64,000 nt of DNA from NCBI RefSeq assembly GCF_000224515.1, contig NZ_AGAF01000080.1, positions 47,036-111,035 of the forward strand. The letters are read 5' to 3'. The DNA comes from Desulfosporosinus sp. OT. GTDB lineage: Bacteria; Bacillota; Desulfitobacteriia; Desulfitobacteriales; Desulfitobacteriaceae. The notes below the pieces were generated by a model. It ran no database searches and was not told where the DNA came from. It worked only from the letters and a program-made list of their open reading frames with translations. Made by a program: the position numbers and the translations under genes. Positions within the stretch are counted from its first letter, which is position 1. Each line of letters begins with the position of its first letter. Shown here piece after piece: positions 9,036-16,474 of the stretch.

Positions 9036-9064
9036 GAAACCCTCACCACGTCCAGTGAGGGTTT
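9036..9064 (-). terminator. hairpin after ireB
   Basis: AAACCCTCAC and GTGAGGGTTT form a perfect 10-bp stem with a short loop. It lies right after the ireB stop on the minus strand. The following sequence is only moderately T-rich, so termination is likely but not certain. Confidence 0.5.
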
Positions 9065-9076
9065 AATCTATCTCGA

Positions 9077-9331
9077 TCATTTGGCATTCAAATAGGTTCT
9101 GACCAGCTCTTCAATCAGCTCAAAACGTTCAAGTTTACGAATCATCGCTCTCGCCTGATTATGACTGGTAATATAAACAGGGTCTCCGGACATGAGATAG
9201 CCAACCATCTGGTTTATCGGGTCGTACCCTTTTTCCTGCAAAGCAGCATACACCTTCTGTAAAACATCGTGAGCAGAAACAACTTCTTCTCCTACGGCCT
9301 TAAACATCATGGTTTCTTCCATTCGATCCAT
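9077..9331 (-). CDS. ireB: IreB family regulatory phosphoprotein
   Basis: An 84-residue member of the IreB (UPF0297/YrzL) family. In Enterococcus, IreB is a substrate of the Ser/Thr kinase IreK and influences cephalosporin tolerance. Here the core is complete: [40 protein letters not shown] and [15 protein letters not shown] lies upstream of the ATG. It follows alaS by 73 bases, the classical Firmicutes order, and is probably on the alaS transcript. Confidence 0.94.
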   Translation of the reverse strand: MDRMEETMMFKAVGEEVVSAHDVLQKVYAALQEKGYDPINQMVGYLMSGDPVYITSHNQARAMIRKLERFELIEELVRTYLNAK

Positions 9332-9404
9332 TTGCCTATCCCCCTTTCGACTTCCACTGTCTTACCTTCGTTAAAGAGATTCTAAGTTTCTCGAGGCTTC
9401 TCCT

Positions 9405-12038
9405 CTATTTTTTTAAAAATCCTCGGAGAATTGTTGGGACTCGATCAATGGCTTCGCCTAATTTGCTGGGATCTTTCCCACCAGCTTGGGCCATATCTGG
9501 ACGACCACCACCACTGCCACCCGTTATTTTAGCCACTTCTTTTATAATGTGTCCGGCATGAAGCCCACTTAAACCTGTTGGAGTGACAACGGTTACGAAG
9601 TTAACCTTTCCTTCGCTTACCGCACCCAAGACAATGACCCCGGCTTTGAGCTTAACTCGTAATAAATCCACCATTTGACGAAGGCCCTCCATGTCTGAGA
9701 CATGGACTTGGGCAGCTATTACCTGAATTCCTTCAATATCCACAACACGCTTTAATAACCCCTCAGCTTCATTCTTACCGAGTTTTGCCTGAAGTTGTGC
9801 GATTTCCCGCTCAAGGTCTTTCACTTGGCTCGCCAGCCCATTGACACGCTTACCCACTTCTAAAGGTTGAGCTTTGAGGATTTGGGCAACTTCCATTACC
9901 TGCTCATCAAGGGCACGGAGATAGGCTAAAGCTTCTAATCCAGCCACCGCTTCAATCCGGCGTAGGCCTGCCCCAATTCCACCCTCACTTAAAATTTTAA
10001 CTAATCCAATCTCCCCTGTGTTTTTGACATGGGTTCCCCCGCACAACTCTTGACTGAACCTTCCCATTCGAACAACGCGAACGGTCTCGCCATATTTTTC
10101 CCCAAATAGAGCCGTTGCTCCGCTATTTTTTGCTTCATTTAACGACATCTCAGTTGCTTCTACTGGCATATTCTTTAACACGGCTTCGTTAATAAGACCC
10201 TCTACAGCTTTAAGTCCATCCGGTGTCAACGGTGAAAAATGAGTAAAGTCAAAGCGCAAGCGTTCCGGCGTAACCAATGAACCAGCTTGCTGTACATGTT
10301 CCCCTAAAACGGAGCGTAGAGCAGCTTGTAAGAGGTGAGTCGCACTATGATGACGTGTCGTAGCCTGGTGAGAAAAGTTGTCGACTTCAGCTTCCACTGT
10401 TTCTCCAACATGTAAAACCCCTGTCGTAACCTTTACGCGGTGATAGATAGTACCTGTTACACCCTTTTTCACTTCCAGCACTCTGGCCTCAGCCCGAGGG
10501 GTTTTTAGTACTCCACTGTCTGACACCTGACCTCCGCTTTCTGCATAAAACGGAGTCTCAGCAAGGAAGACCATGACCTCTTCTCCTGCTCCTGCATCCT
10601 GCATCTCCGTGCCGTCAACAAACAGTCCTGCAATCCGAGTCACTGCCGAAACCTGTTCATACCCAACAAAGGGTGTAGCTCCTAATTGCTTTGCTTTTTC
10701 AATGAGTTCTGGGCTTTCAGCCACAGCACGCATTTGTTGAGATTGTTCTTTAGCCTGGAGACGATGCTCCTCGGCAGCCGTTTTGTAAGACTCCATATCA
10801 ATCGACAGCCCATGTTCTTCAAGAATTTCTTCGGTCAATTCCGCTGGGAAACCGTAAGTTTCGTAAAGATAAAAAGCATCCTGTCCAGTTAACACGGTCT
10901 CGCCCTGTTTGACGATCTCTTTGATTTTTTCTTGCAATAGCTGAGTACCTTGCTCCAGCGTTGCTTGAAAATTCTTTTCTTCTAAATTCAAATGGTTAAG
11001 GATAAAATTCTCGTTTTCCTTGAGTTCTGGATAGGCATGAGAATAATCCCTTTGAATAATCCGAAAAACGGATTCCAAGAACGATTTCTCAATTCCCAAG
11101 AGTTTGGCATACCGAATAGCACGGCGCAAAATCCGACGGAGAACATATCCTCTCCCCTCATTATTCGGCCGAATTCCATCTGCTAGCATAAACGATACTG
11201 ATCGAACGTGGTCTGCTACCACCTTCAACGCCAGATCACTTTTAGGGTTATCCTTATACTTAATTCCCCCCAGTTCGGCCACATAGTCAATAATGGGTCG
11301 GAATAAATCGGTATCAAAATTAGTCTCCACCCCTTGCATGACCGAGGCAATCCGCTCTAGACCCATACCCGTATCAATGTTTTGTTTCGGGAGAGGAGTT
11401 AGTACGCCCGCCTCATCACGATTGAATTGCATGAAAACCAAATTCCAGATTTCCAAGTAACGATCACAATCGCAACTACCAGCACCGCAGTCCGGCTTGC
11501 CACACCCTCTCGCTTCTCCGAGATCCACATAAATTTCTGAACAGGGGCCACAAGGACCTGTTGGTCCCGCCGCCCAAAAGTTTTCCGGGTCTCCTATGAT
11601 TCGTTCAGCCTTGACACCGGCTTGCTCCACCCATATTCTTTTTGCTTCCTCATCTTCTGGGTAAATCGTCACCCAAAGTTTTTCGACAGGGATTTTTAAT
11701 ACTTCAGTGATATACTCCCAAGCCCAAGGAATCGCCTCATTTTTAAAGTAGTCCCCAAACGAAAAGTTTCCCAACATTTCGAAATAGGTATGATGTCGGG
11801 CTGTTTTGCCTACTTCTTCAAGGTCAGGGGTACGAACGCATTTTTGGGCAGTCGTGGCTCGTGGAAAGGGAGGTTCAACCCGACGTTGAAAATACGGTTT
11901 AAAGGGAACCATTCCGGCGACCGTTAATAAAAGAGTTGGATCATCCTTGGGAATGAGCGAAGCACTCGGCAAAATTTTATGACCTTTAGCCTCAAAATAC
12001 TTAAGAAACATGTCCCTCAATTCATTGCCTGTATACAT
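9405..12038 (-). CDS. alaS: alanyl-tRNA synthetase
   Basis: AlaS (877 residues, full length) attaches alanine to tRNA-Ala. The class II catalytic core is at residues 1-240 (KGHKILPSASLIP, TTAQKCVRTPDLEEVGKTARH). The editing domain has HHSATHLL (zinc/His motif) and CGGTHVKNTGEIG. The C-terminal coiled coil and C-Ala/DHHA1 domain end in GGSGGGRPDMAQAGGKDP. AAGGAG precedes the ATG. It heads the alaS-ireB group and is preceded by a T-box-type leader. Confidence 0.98.
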   Translation of the reverse strand: MYTGNELRDMFLKYFEAKGHKILPSASLIPKDDPTLLLTVAGMVPFKPYFQRRVEPPFPRATTAQKCVRTPDLEEVGKTARHHTYFEMLGNFSFGDYFKNEAIPWAWEYITEVLKIPVEKLWVTIYPEDEEAKRIWVEQAGVKAERIIGDPENFWAAGPTGPCGPCSEIYVDLGEARGCGKPDCGAGSCDCDRYLEIWNLVFMQFNRDEAGVLTPLPKQNIDTGMGLERIASVMQGVETNFDTDLFRPIIDYVAELGGIKYKDNPKSDLALKVVADHVRSVSFMLADGIRPNNEGRGYVLRRILRRAIRYAKLLGIEKSFLESVFRIIQRDYSHAYPELKENENFILNHLNLEEKNFQATLEQGTQLLQEKIKEIVKQGETVLTGQDAFYLYETYGFPAELTEEILEEHGLSIDMESYKTAAEEHRLQAKEQSQQMRAVAESPELIEKAKQLGATPFVGYEQVSAVTRIAGLFVDGTEMQDAGAGEEVMVFLAETPFYAESGGQVSDSGVLKTPRAEARVLEVKKGVTGTIYHRVKVTTGVLHVGETVEAEVDNFSHQATTRHHSATHLLQAALRSVLGEHVQQAGSLVTPERLRFDFTHFSPLTPDGLKAVEGLINEAVLKNMPVEATEMSLNEAKNSGATALFGEKYGETVRVVRMGRFSQELCGGTHVKNTGEIGLVKILSEGGIGAGLRRIEAVAGLEALAYLRALDEQVMEVAQILKAQPLEVGKRVNGLASQVKDLEREIAQLQAKLGKNEAEGLLKRVVDIEGIQVIAAQVHVSDMEGLRQMVDLLRVKLKAGVIVLGAVSEGKVNFVTVVTPTGLSGLHAGHIIKEVAKITGGSGGGRPDMAQAGGKDPSKLGEAIDRVPTILRGFLKK

Positions 12039-12110
12039 GTACGAACACTCCTTTAAAATTCATAAAGAAAGCTTTGCTTCTCCTAGCAAAACTTGACTTA
12101 ATAATTTAGT

Positions 12111-12268
12111 AAAAAAATAATCCCACCCTACATTATTATCAGGGACGAGATTTCTTCGCGGTTCCACCCTGCTTATCTTACGGGCTATCGATACTTATTC
12201 TTATTAGTTTATTTCCTATGGAAAACCGAGCTATGTCTTGCTTTCTAGCTAGACAAAATTCCCATTGT
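12111..12268 (-). ncRNA. T-box-type leader of alaS, abbreviated
   Basis: The T-box sequence AGGGTGGAACCGCG is clear (12157-12170). It is followed by a terminator whose arms AATC/GATT and CCCT/AGGG close before a T7 run (about 12112-12152). Upstream, only about 100 bases separate it from the inferred transcription start, and I cannot find the Stem I signature (AG...GGTG...AG). The T-box reads UGGA, which would pair with a U73 discriminator, while tRNA-Ala usually has A73. A possible specifier GCT occurs in CATAGCTCGG. So the antiterminator domain is intact but the tRNA-reading domain is short or degenerate. Confidence 0.7.
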
Positions 12269-12274
12269 TTCTAG

Positions 12275-12304
12275 AGTATATACAGGGAATGTCTTTTTTG
12301 TCAA
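12275..12304 (-). promoter_or_regulatory. sigma-A type promoter of alaS
   Basis: On the minus strand TTGACA (12299-12304) and TATACT (12275-12280) are 18 bases apart. TATATA overlaps with a 16-base spacing. Located just ahead of the alaS leader. Confidence 0.65.
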
Positions 12305-12309
12305 CCACC

Positions 12310-13341
12310 TTAGACCTTTGTCGAAACAAGCCTAAAATAAATATGCTTAAAAATAACTCGTATCACTGCAGCCAAAGGCACAGCGAAGAGCATACCCCAA
12401 AATCCAGCAATTTCTCCACATGCCAATAGGGCAAACACAACCCAAAGAGGATGCAGCCCTACACTTTCCCCCATAAGTTTAGGCGAAATAATATTTCCTT
12501 CAAGCTGTTGCACAATAAAAATAACCAGAGCAACTTTAAGGGCCATGCCCGGGGACTTGGTAAGTGCTAGCAATAGAGATGGCACCGCCCCAATCACAGG
12601 TCCGAAGTAAGGAATGAGGTCAAAAATTCCGCATATCAAACCTATTAGCAGTGCATACTCCATGCCTACTATTTTTACACCAACCCCAATTAACACTCCT
12701 ACGATCACCGCGATGACCAAATCACCTCGCACAAATTGTCGAATTACATGGTTAATGTCTTGCCACAACCGTCGCCATTCCATCCGCCAGCGTTGAGGGA
12801 TAATTCGAAAAAAGCTATCCTCCAAACCTTTCCAATCAGCTAACAGATAGAGGGTGATAACCGGAGATAATATGTAAAGAGTGACTGTCGACAAGGCATT
12901 GGGTAAATTCGCTAAAAATAAGTTAAGCCGCTCGGCAATAATTACTTCCCCCTGCCCTAAATGTTGATCCAAGACAAGGGCAACACGACTGGGCAAACCT
13001 GTAGCCTTAAACTGCTCTCGGAAACCTTCTATCCTCTCTGTGACCGACTGAATTGTATTCGGTAAGATCACCGCTAATTTGCTAAGTTCATTATAGATTA
13101 TTGGGAGAATGATAAAAATAATGATCGCCAAAACAGCGATTATTCCAGTGAAAACAATTGCGATCGACTTATTTCGACTAATTCGGTGCCGTTCTAACCC
13201 ATCAACTAGAGGATTCAAGAGATAAGCAAGTACAAAAGCTAGGAAAAACGGGCCCAGTATTGTCCTCACCTTGAAAAGGAGCAAAACCCCTAAGAGTAGA
13301 CAAATTCCCGTGAAAATCCATTTCCAATACTTGTATTTCAT
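12310..13341 (-). CDS. AI-2E family transporter (PerM/YtvI-like permease)
   Basis: A 343-residue integral membrane protein of the AI-2E/PerM superfamily. Hydrophobic segments occur at about residues 8-45, 60-85, 150-175, 210-270 and 300-335. The family signature GLICGIFDLIPYFGPVIGAVPSLLLA is represented by its central FDLIPYFGPVIG, followed by QQLEGNIISPKLMG and GLHPLWVVFALL. Such proteins export small molecules or act as ion antiporters; the substrate here is unknown. The ATG at 13341 is used because the G5 box has proper spacing to it, whereas the ATG at 13347 abuts that box. Upstream of alaS in the same direction. Confidence 0.9.
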   Translation of the reverse strand: MKYKYWKWIFTGICLLLGVLLLFKVRTILGPFFLAFVLAYLLNPLVDGLERHRISRNKSIAIVFTGIIAVLAIIIFIILPIIYNELSKLAVILPNTIQSVTERIEGFREQFKATGLPSRVALVLDQHLGQGEVIIAERLNLFLANLPNALSTVTLYILSPVITLYLLADWKGLEDSFFRIIPQRWRMEWRRLWQDINHVIRQFVRGDLVIAVIVGVLIGVGVKIVGMEYALLIGLICGIFDLIPYFGPVIGAVPSLLLALTKSPGMALKVALVIFIVQQLEGNIISPKLMGESVGLHPLWVVFALLACGEIAGFWGMLFAVPLAAVIRVIFKHIYFRLVSTKV

Positions 13342-13415
13342 CCTCATCCCCCTTCCCAAGGCCCTTTGGGTCTAATAAAACCCGTGAATTTTATACTATT
13401 AGATTGATCATAAAG

Positions 13416-13440
13416 AAAAGCGCACAATGCGCGCTTTTTT
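13416..13440. terminator. bidirectional-looking terminator
   Basis: AAAAGCGC and GCGCTTTT arms around ACAATGC, followed by T6 on the plus strand and by a C-TTTT-C tract on the minus strand. It sits between the permease gene and the repeat patch. Confidence 0.55.
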
Positions 13441-13478
13441 CGGTAATATAAACATTTTAGTGTTTTCAGTTACCTACT

Positions 13479-13738
13479 AAGCCTGGGACGCAGTGTCACA
13501 CAGATGCAAACGTCTTTACGTAAGCAGCCTAGCAAACTTCCGTTAAAGCGACCGACCCAAAATTCAAGACGATGCACATGGAATGTGCCGTCTCCCGATT
13601 CAAACCAAGGATGCAGCTCATGAACCGTCCCTTCTCCCGTCCGTTTCCCCAGGCCCAAGCCTAGGACGCAGTATGACACAGGCGCGACGTCTTTACGTAA
13701 GCACAATAGCAAACTCCGTGAAAGCGACCGACCCAAAA
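13479..13738. repeat. direct repeat pair of about 82 bases
   Basis: The segment 13479-13562 recurs at 13657-13738. Shared parts are AAGCCT-GGACGCAGT, GACACA, ACGTCTTTACGTAAGCA, AGCAAACT-CCGT and AAAGCGACCGACCCAAAA. Open frames through this region in either strand have no ribosome binding site and reflect only the repeats. Confidence 0.75.
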
Positions 13739-13765
13739 CACGGGGCAGTGCACAAGGTTCCTTCT

Positions 13766-13910
13766 CGCCATCCTGCAAGAAGGTTAATACGTGCGAAGAC
13801 CGTGTCTGCAAGAAGGGTAATCCGTGCGAAAACAGTGTTTTCGTGGGCTTCAGGGACACTCGGCCATCCTGCAAGAAGGCTAATTCGTGCGAAGACAGTG
13901 TCTTCGGGCC
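13766..13910. repeat. three palindromic repeat units (CGAAGACA/TGTCTTCG family)
   Basis: Three successive units of the form CATCCTGCAAGAAGG-TAAT-CGTGCGAAGACAGTGTCTTCGGG lie here. The first (13769-13806) runs into the second (13807-13842, arms CGAAAACA/TGTTTTCG), and a third is at 13864-13908 with the perfect stem CGAAGACA-G-TGTCTTCG. The same unit recurs at about 18590-18637, 21210-21243, 43796-43842 and 57963-58000. Confidence 0.8.
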
Positions 13911-13929
13911 TGCGGATGGCGCTTTTGGC

Positions 13930-14010
13930 ACGATAGTCTCCAGTGGAGATTATCGCCGTAGGCGGTCCTTTAAAAGAATACTATCGCCGAAGGATGAACC
14001 CCGCTCCCCA
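13930..14010. repeat. second palindrome family (CGATAGT...ATCG)
   Basis: GGCACGATAGTCTCCAGTGGAGATTATCGCCG (given here as arms CGATAGTCTCC and GGAGATTATCG) forms a hairpin at 13931-13955. A related palindrome, with the same GGCACGATAGT lead, is at 63822-63852. A further CTATCGCCGAAGGATGAACCCC follows. Confidence 0.65.
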
Positions 14011-14065
14011 AAGCCAGGAGCTTGAACGGTTAGTTTGCTCTGCGTCGTAAGCACCGAGCGCTGTG

Positions 14066-14272
14066 TCATACAAGTCCTTCAGCGCTGGAAGCACCTCCAT
14101 CACTCGCATCCAGACTTAGATCATCCCAAGCCACCAGAGAACCATCTTCTGCTAAATCATATATGACGACTTTGTCTGTTTGGGTCGTAAATTCGACGCA
14201 ACAATCCCAACAATAGAATTGCTCTACGCCCACTTTCCCAATAGCACGTCCTGAGCATACCGGACAATTCAT
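14066..14272 (-). CDS. small zinc-ribbon-like protein
   Basis: A 68-residue protein whose first half is a zinc ribbon: CPVC at residues 3-6 and CWDCC at 21-25, separated by a short beta-hairpin segment. The C-terminal half is acidic (DLAEDGSLVAWDDLSLDASD) and unstructured-looking. It overlaps the upstream PRC-barrel gene by 4 bases (ATGA), so the two are translationally coupled. The function is unknown. The zinc-ribbon prediction comes from the Cys spacing only. Confidence 0.8.
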   Translation of the reverse strand: MNCPVCSGRAIGKVGVEQFYCWDCCVEFTTQTDKVVIYDLAEDGSLVAWDDLSLDASDGGASSAEGLV

Positions 14273-14763
14273 GATCGTAAACCCCCTTCATTTGCTTGAT
14301 CCAAGGGGGATACTTGGTTATCAACAATTAAAATATCTTTCCCATTGATCATGACATGCGGTCTAAGAATAGTTCCCCGGCCATGCAGAAGGTCAGCAAA
14401 AAGTCCATCAGAAACCTCGAATCCCACAATTTCTTCGACGGAATCATCGAGGAAAACATCTTCAATCGTGCCTCTTGCGTCTCCACCCTGGGTATAAACT
14501 TCGTTCCCTACTTTGTCAGACCACCTTGTCCCCTTAAGTTCTTCTATCGTTTTTTCTTTAACGGTTATAGCATCCTTACCAATCGCAACAATTGCCTGCC
14601 TAGGAATTCCTTTTGACGACTGGAAGAAACGCCCACCTTCTAAGAGAATTCCAACAACCTCGTCTCGGTCATTGTCAAGGATCAGATCCTGTACCCAACC
14701 AATCGAGTCCCCACTTTTTAAGTCCAAAACAGGAAGCCCAATAATCTCTCGAGTGCGTCGCAT
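14269..14763 (-). CDS. PRC-barrel domain protein
   Basis: A 164-residue protein with two PRC-barrel-like repeats: GLPVLDLKSGDSIGWVQDLILDNDRDEVVGILLEGG near the N-terminus (seen as GWVQDLILD and VVGILLEGG) and a second at about 85-150 (VYTQGGDARGTIEDVFLDD, IVGFEVSDGLFADLLHGRG). PRC barrels occur in the RimM ribosome-maturation factor and in YlmC/photosynthetic reaction-centre proteins. Here it probably binds RNA or protein partners; the exact role is unknown. AGGTGGCAGG precedes the ATG. It is coupled to the zinc-ribbon protein downstream. Confidence 0.88.
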   Translation of the reverse strand: MRRTREIIGLPVLDLKSGDSIGWVQDLILDNDRDEVVGILLEGGRFFQSSKGIPRQAIVAIGKDAITVKEKTIEELKGTRWSDKVGNEVYTQGGDARGTIEDVFLDDSVEEIVGFEVSDGLFADLLHGRGTILRPHVMINGKDILIVDNQVSPLDQANEGGLRS

Positions 14764-14962
14764 TTAACCTGCCACCTTGCTAAAATAATTCCTTTTTGTA
14801 CTATGCCCTGAAGTTCTATGATTTATGCAATAAAATATATCACTTCACCTAAAAAGGAAACTTACTTTAGTTCAGCAAAAGTTTTACTCCTTCGAAAATC
14901 AGTTTAATGCGTATGTGTTCTGGGTGTAAATAAGCTGCAAAATCCAGATGTTGGAGCCTCTG

Positions 14963-16078
14963 TTATCGTCGCCCTCGAGGATCAGAAATAATCTTTCCTC
15001 CTCCAACTACTATGTTTCCTTGATAAAAAACAACGGCTTGTCCTGGAGTCACCGCACGCTGCGGTTCGTCAAAACGAACCATAACGCTATCGTCCACTCC
15101 GATTTCACCAGGGTAAATCGTTGCGTGAGCTCCTGATGAGTTATAACGGATTTTGGCCTCGATTTTTATTGGTTCTTTTAATTCCGAAATGGATATCCAG
15201 TTCAAATCAATTGCCCACAGAGTATCCGTATACACATCTGGGTCTTCTCCTAAAACGACCTCATTGCTAACTGGATTCAAACCCACTACAAACATTGGTT
15301 TACCAAAGGTAACCCCAAGGCCCTTACGCTGCCCGACAGTGTAGTGAATAATCCCTCGGTGCTTGCCCAAACTATTTCCTGCTAAGTCCACAAAATTCCC
15401 CGGTTTAATAGACTCTTCTGACCGTTTCTGGACAAAGGTCGCATAGTCATCATTGGGAATAAAACAAATCTCCTGGCTATCCGGCTTATCACCTACCCCT
15501 AAGCCCCGTTCTCTCGCCATTTTTCGAATTTGCTCCTTCGGATAGTCTGCCAAAGGAAAAAGGGTATGGGCAAGCTGTTCCTGGGTTAACATGTACAACG
15601 CATAGGTTTGATCTTTGCGTTCATCGGCACCCTTACTTAAAAGAAACCTGTCACTATCGGGATCCCGTAGCACTTGCGCGTAATGACCCGTTGCTATGTA
15701 ATCGGCCCCCAGACCGCGGGCTTTACGAAGCATCTCACCAAATTTAACATACTTGTTACAGGCTAAACACGGATTTGGTGTTTCTCCTGTTAAATAGGAC
15801 TGGGTGAAATAATCTACCACAGTCTCCTCAAAATAGGAACGAAAATTCAAAACATAATGAGGGATCCCTAACAAAAAGGCAACCCGCCTGGCGTCATCAA
15901 TGGCCGAAATAGAGCAACAGCCCCCTTCCACCTCTGGACCCGCTGATTCCCAAATCTGCAAGGTAACCCCGATCACATCATACCCTTGTTCTTGAAGTAA
16001 AGCGGCGGCCATGGAACTATCCACACCGCCGCTCATACCCACCACTACTTTAGGTTTTGTTATCTGAGCCATACTCAC
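14963..16078 (-). CDS. mnmA: tRNA-specific 2-thiouridylase MnmA
   Basis: MnmA (371 residues) adds sulfur to U34 of tRNA-Lys/Glu/Gln, using persulfide sulfur from a cysteine desulfurase. The P-loop-like ATP site VVGMSGGVDSSMAA is at residue 12. The catalytic pair is the Cys in NPCLACNKYVKFG and that in SQEICFIPNDDYATF. TGHYAQV and TVGQRKGLG are also present. The start could be the GTG directly after the iscU stop (16078) or the ATG at 16072. It lies in one operon after iscS and iscU, which supply sulfur. Confidence 0.96.
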   Translation of the reverse strand: MSMAQITKPKVVVGMSGGVDSSMAAALLQEQGYDVIGVTLQIWESAGPEVEGGCCSISAIDDARRVAFLLGIPHYVLNFRSYFEETVVDYFTQSYLTGETPNPCLACNKYVKFGEMLRKARGLGADYIATGHYAQVLRDPDSDRFLLSKGADERKDQTYALYMLTQEQLAHTLFPLADYPKEQIRKMARERGLGVGDKPDSQEICFIPNDDYATFVQKRSEESIKPGNFVDLAGNSLGKHRGIIHYTVGQRKGLGVTFGKPMFVVGLNPVSNEVVLGEDPDVYTDTLWAIDLNWISISELKEPIKIEAKIRYNSSGAHATIYPGEIGVDDSVMVRFDEPQRAVTPGQAVVFYQGNIVVGGGKIISDPRGRR

Positions 16079-16456
16079 CTATTCCTTTTTCTCCTGTTTT
16101 TCGCGATAATTTACAATTGCTGCATGGAGTGCATCCGCAGCTAAGTTTGAACAGTGCATTTTTGCTGGAGGGAGGCCCCCCAAAGCCTCGGCTACAGCAG
16201 CATTCGAAATGACCATAGCTTCGTCAAGGGTTTTGCCTTTGACCATTTCCGTAACCATACTGCTGGTGGCGACGGCCGCACCACAACCAAACGTTTTGAA
16301 CTTAACATCTTTAATAATGTCTCCCTCGACATCTAAATAAATACGCATAATATCCCCGCATTTAGCGTTCCCGACTTCACCAACCCCATCTGGGTTTTCA
16401 ATTTCACCAACATTACGCGGATTCGTAAAATGATCCATTACTTTTTCTGTATACAT
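16079..16456 (-). CDS. iscU: Fe-S cluster scaffold IscU/NifU N-terminal type
   Basis: A 125-residue scaffold on which [2Fe-2S]/[4Fe-4S] clusters are assembled. The three conserved cysteines are visible in GNAKCGDIM, TFGCGAAVATSS and KMHCSNLAADAL, and the assembly-related Asp is in CGD. The start MYTEKVMDHFTNPRNVG matches the family; the ATG at 16456 is preferred over the GTG at 16468, which sits on the ribosome binding site. The LPPVK-like chaperone site appears as LPPAKMHCS. It lies between iscS and mnmA in one transcript. Confidence 0.95.
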   Translation of the reverse strand: MYTEKVMDHFTNPRNVGEIENPDGVGEVGNAKCGDIMRIYLDVEGDIIKDVKFKTFGCGAAVATSSMVTEMVKGKTLDEAMVISNAAVAEALGGLPPAKMHCSNLAADALHAAIVNYREKQEKKE

Positions 16457-16474
16457 CTCTAATTCCACTCCTTT

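Noticed and set aside
13766-13910. Possible CRISPR array
   Set aside because: Only three units, unequal spacing, repeats contain long near-perfect palindromes and recur singly elsewhere; no cas genes are present.
13470-14025. Open frames on both strands with repeated peptide motifs such as RLIRAKTVSS
   Set aside because: The repeated peptide is just the translation of the palindromic DNA repeat; it appears in different frames and strands at several sites without ribosome binding sites.
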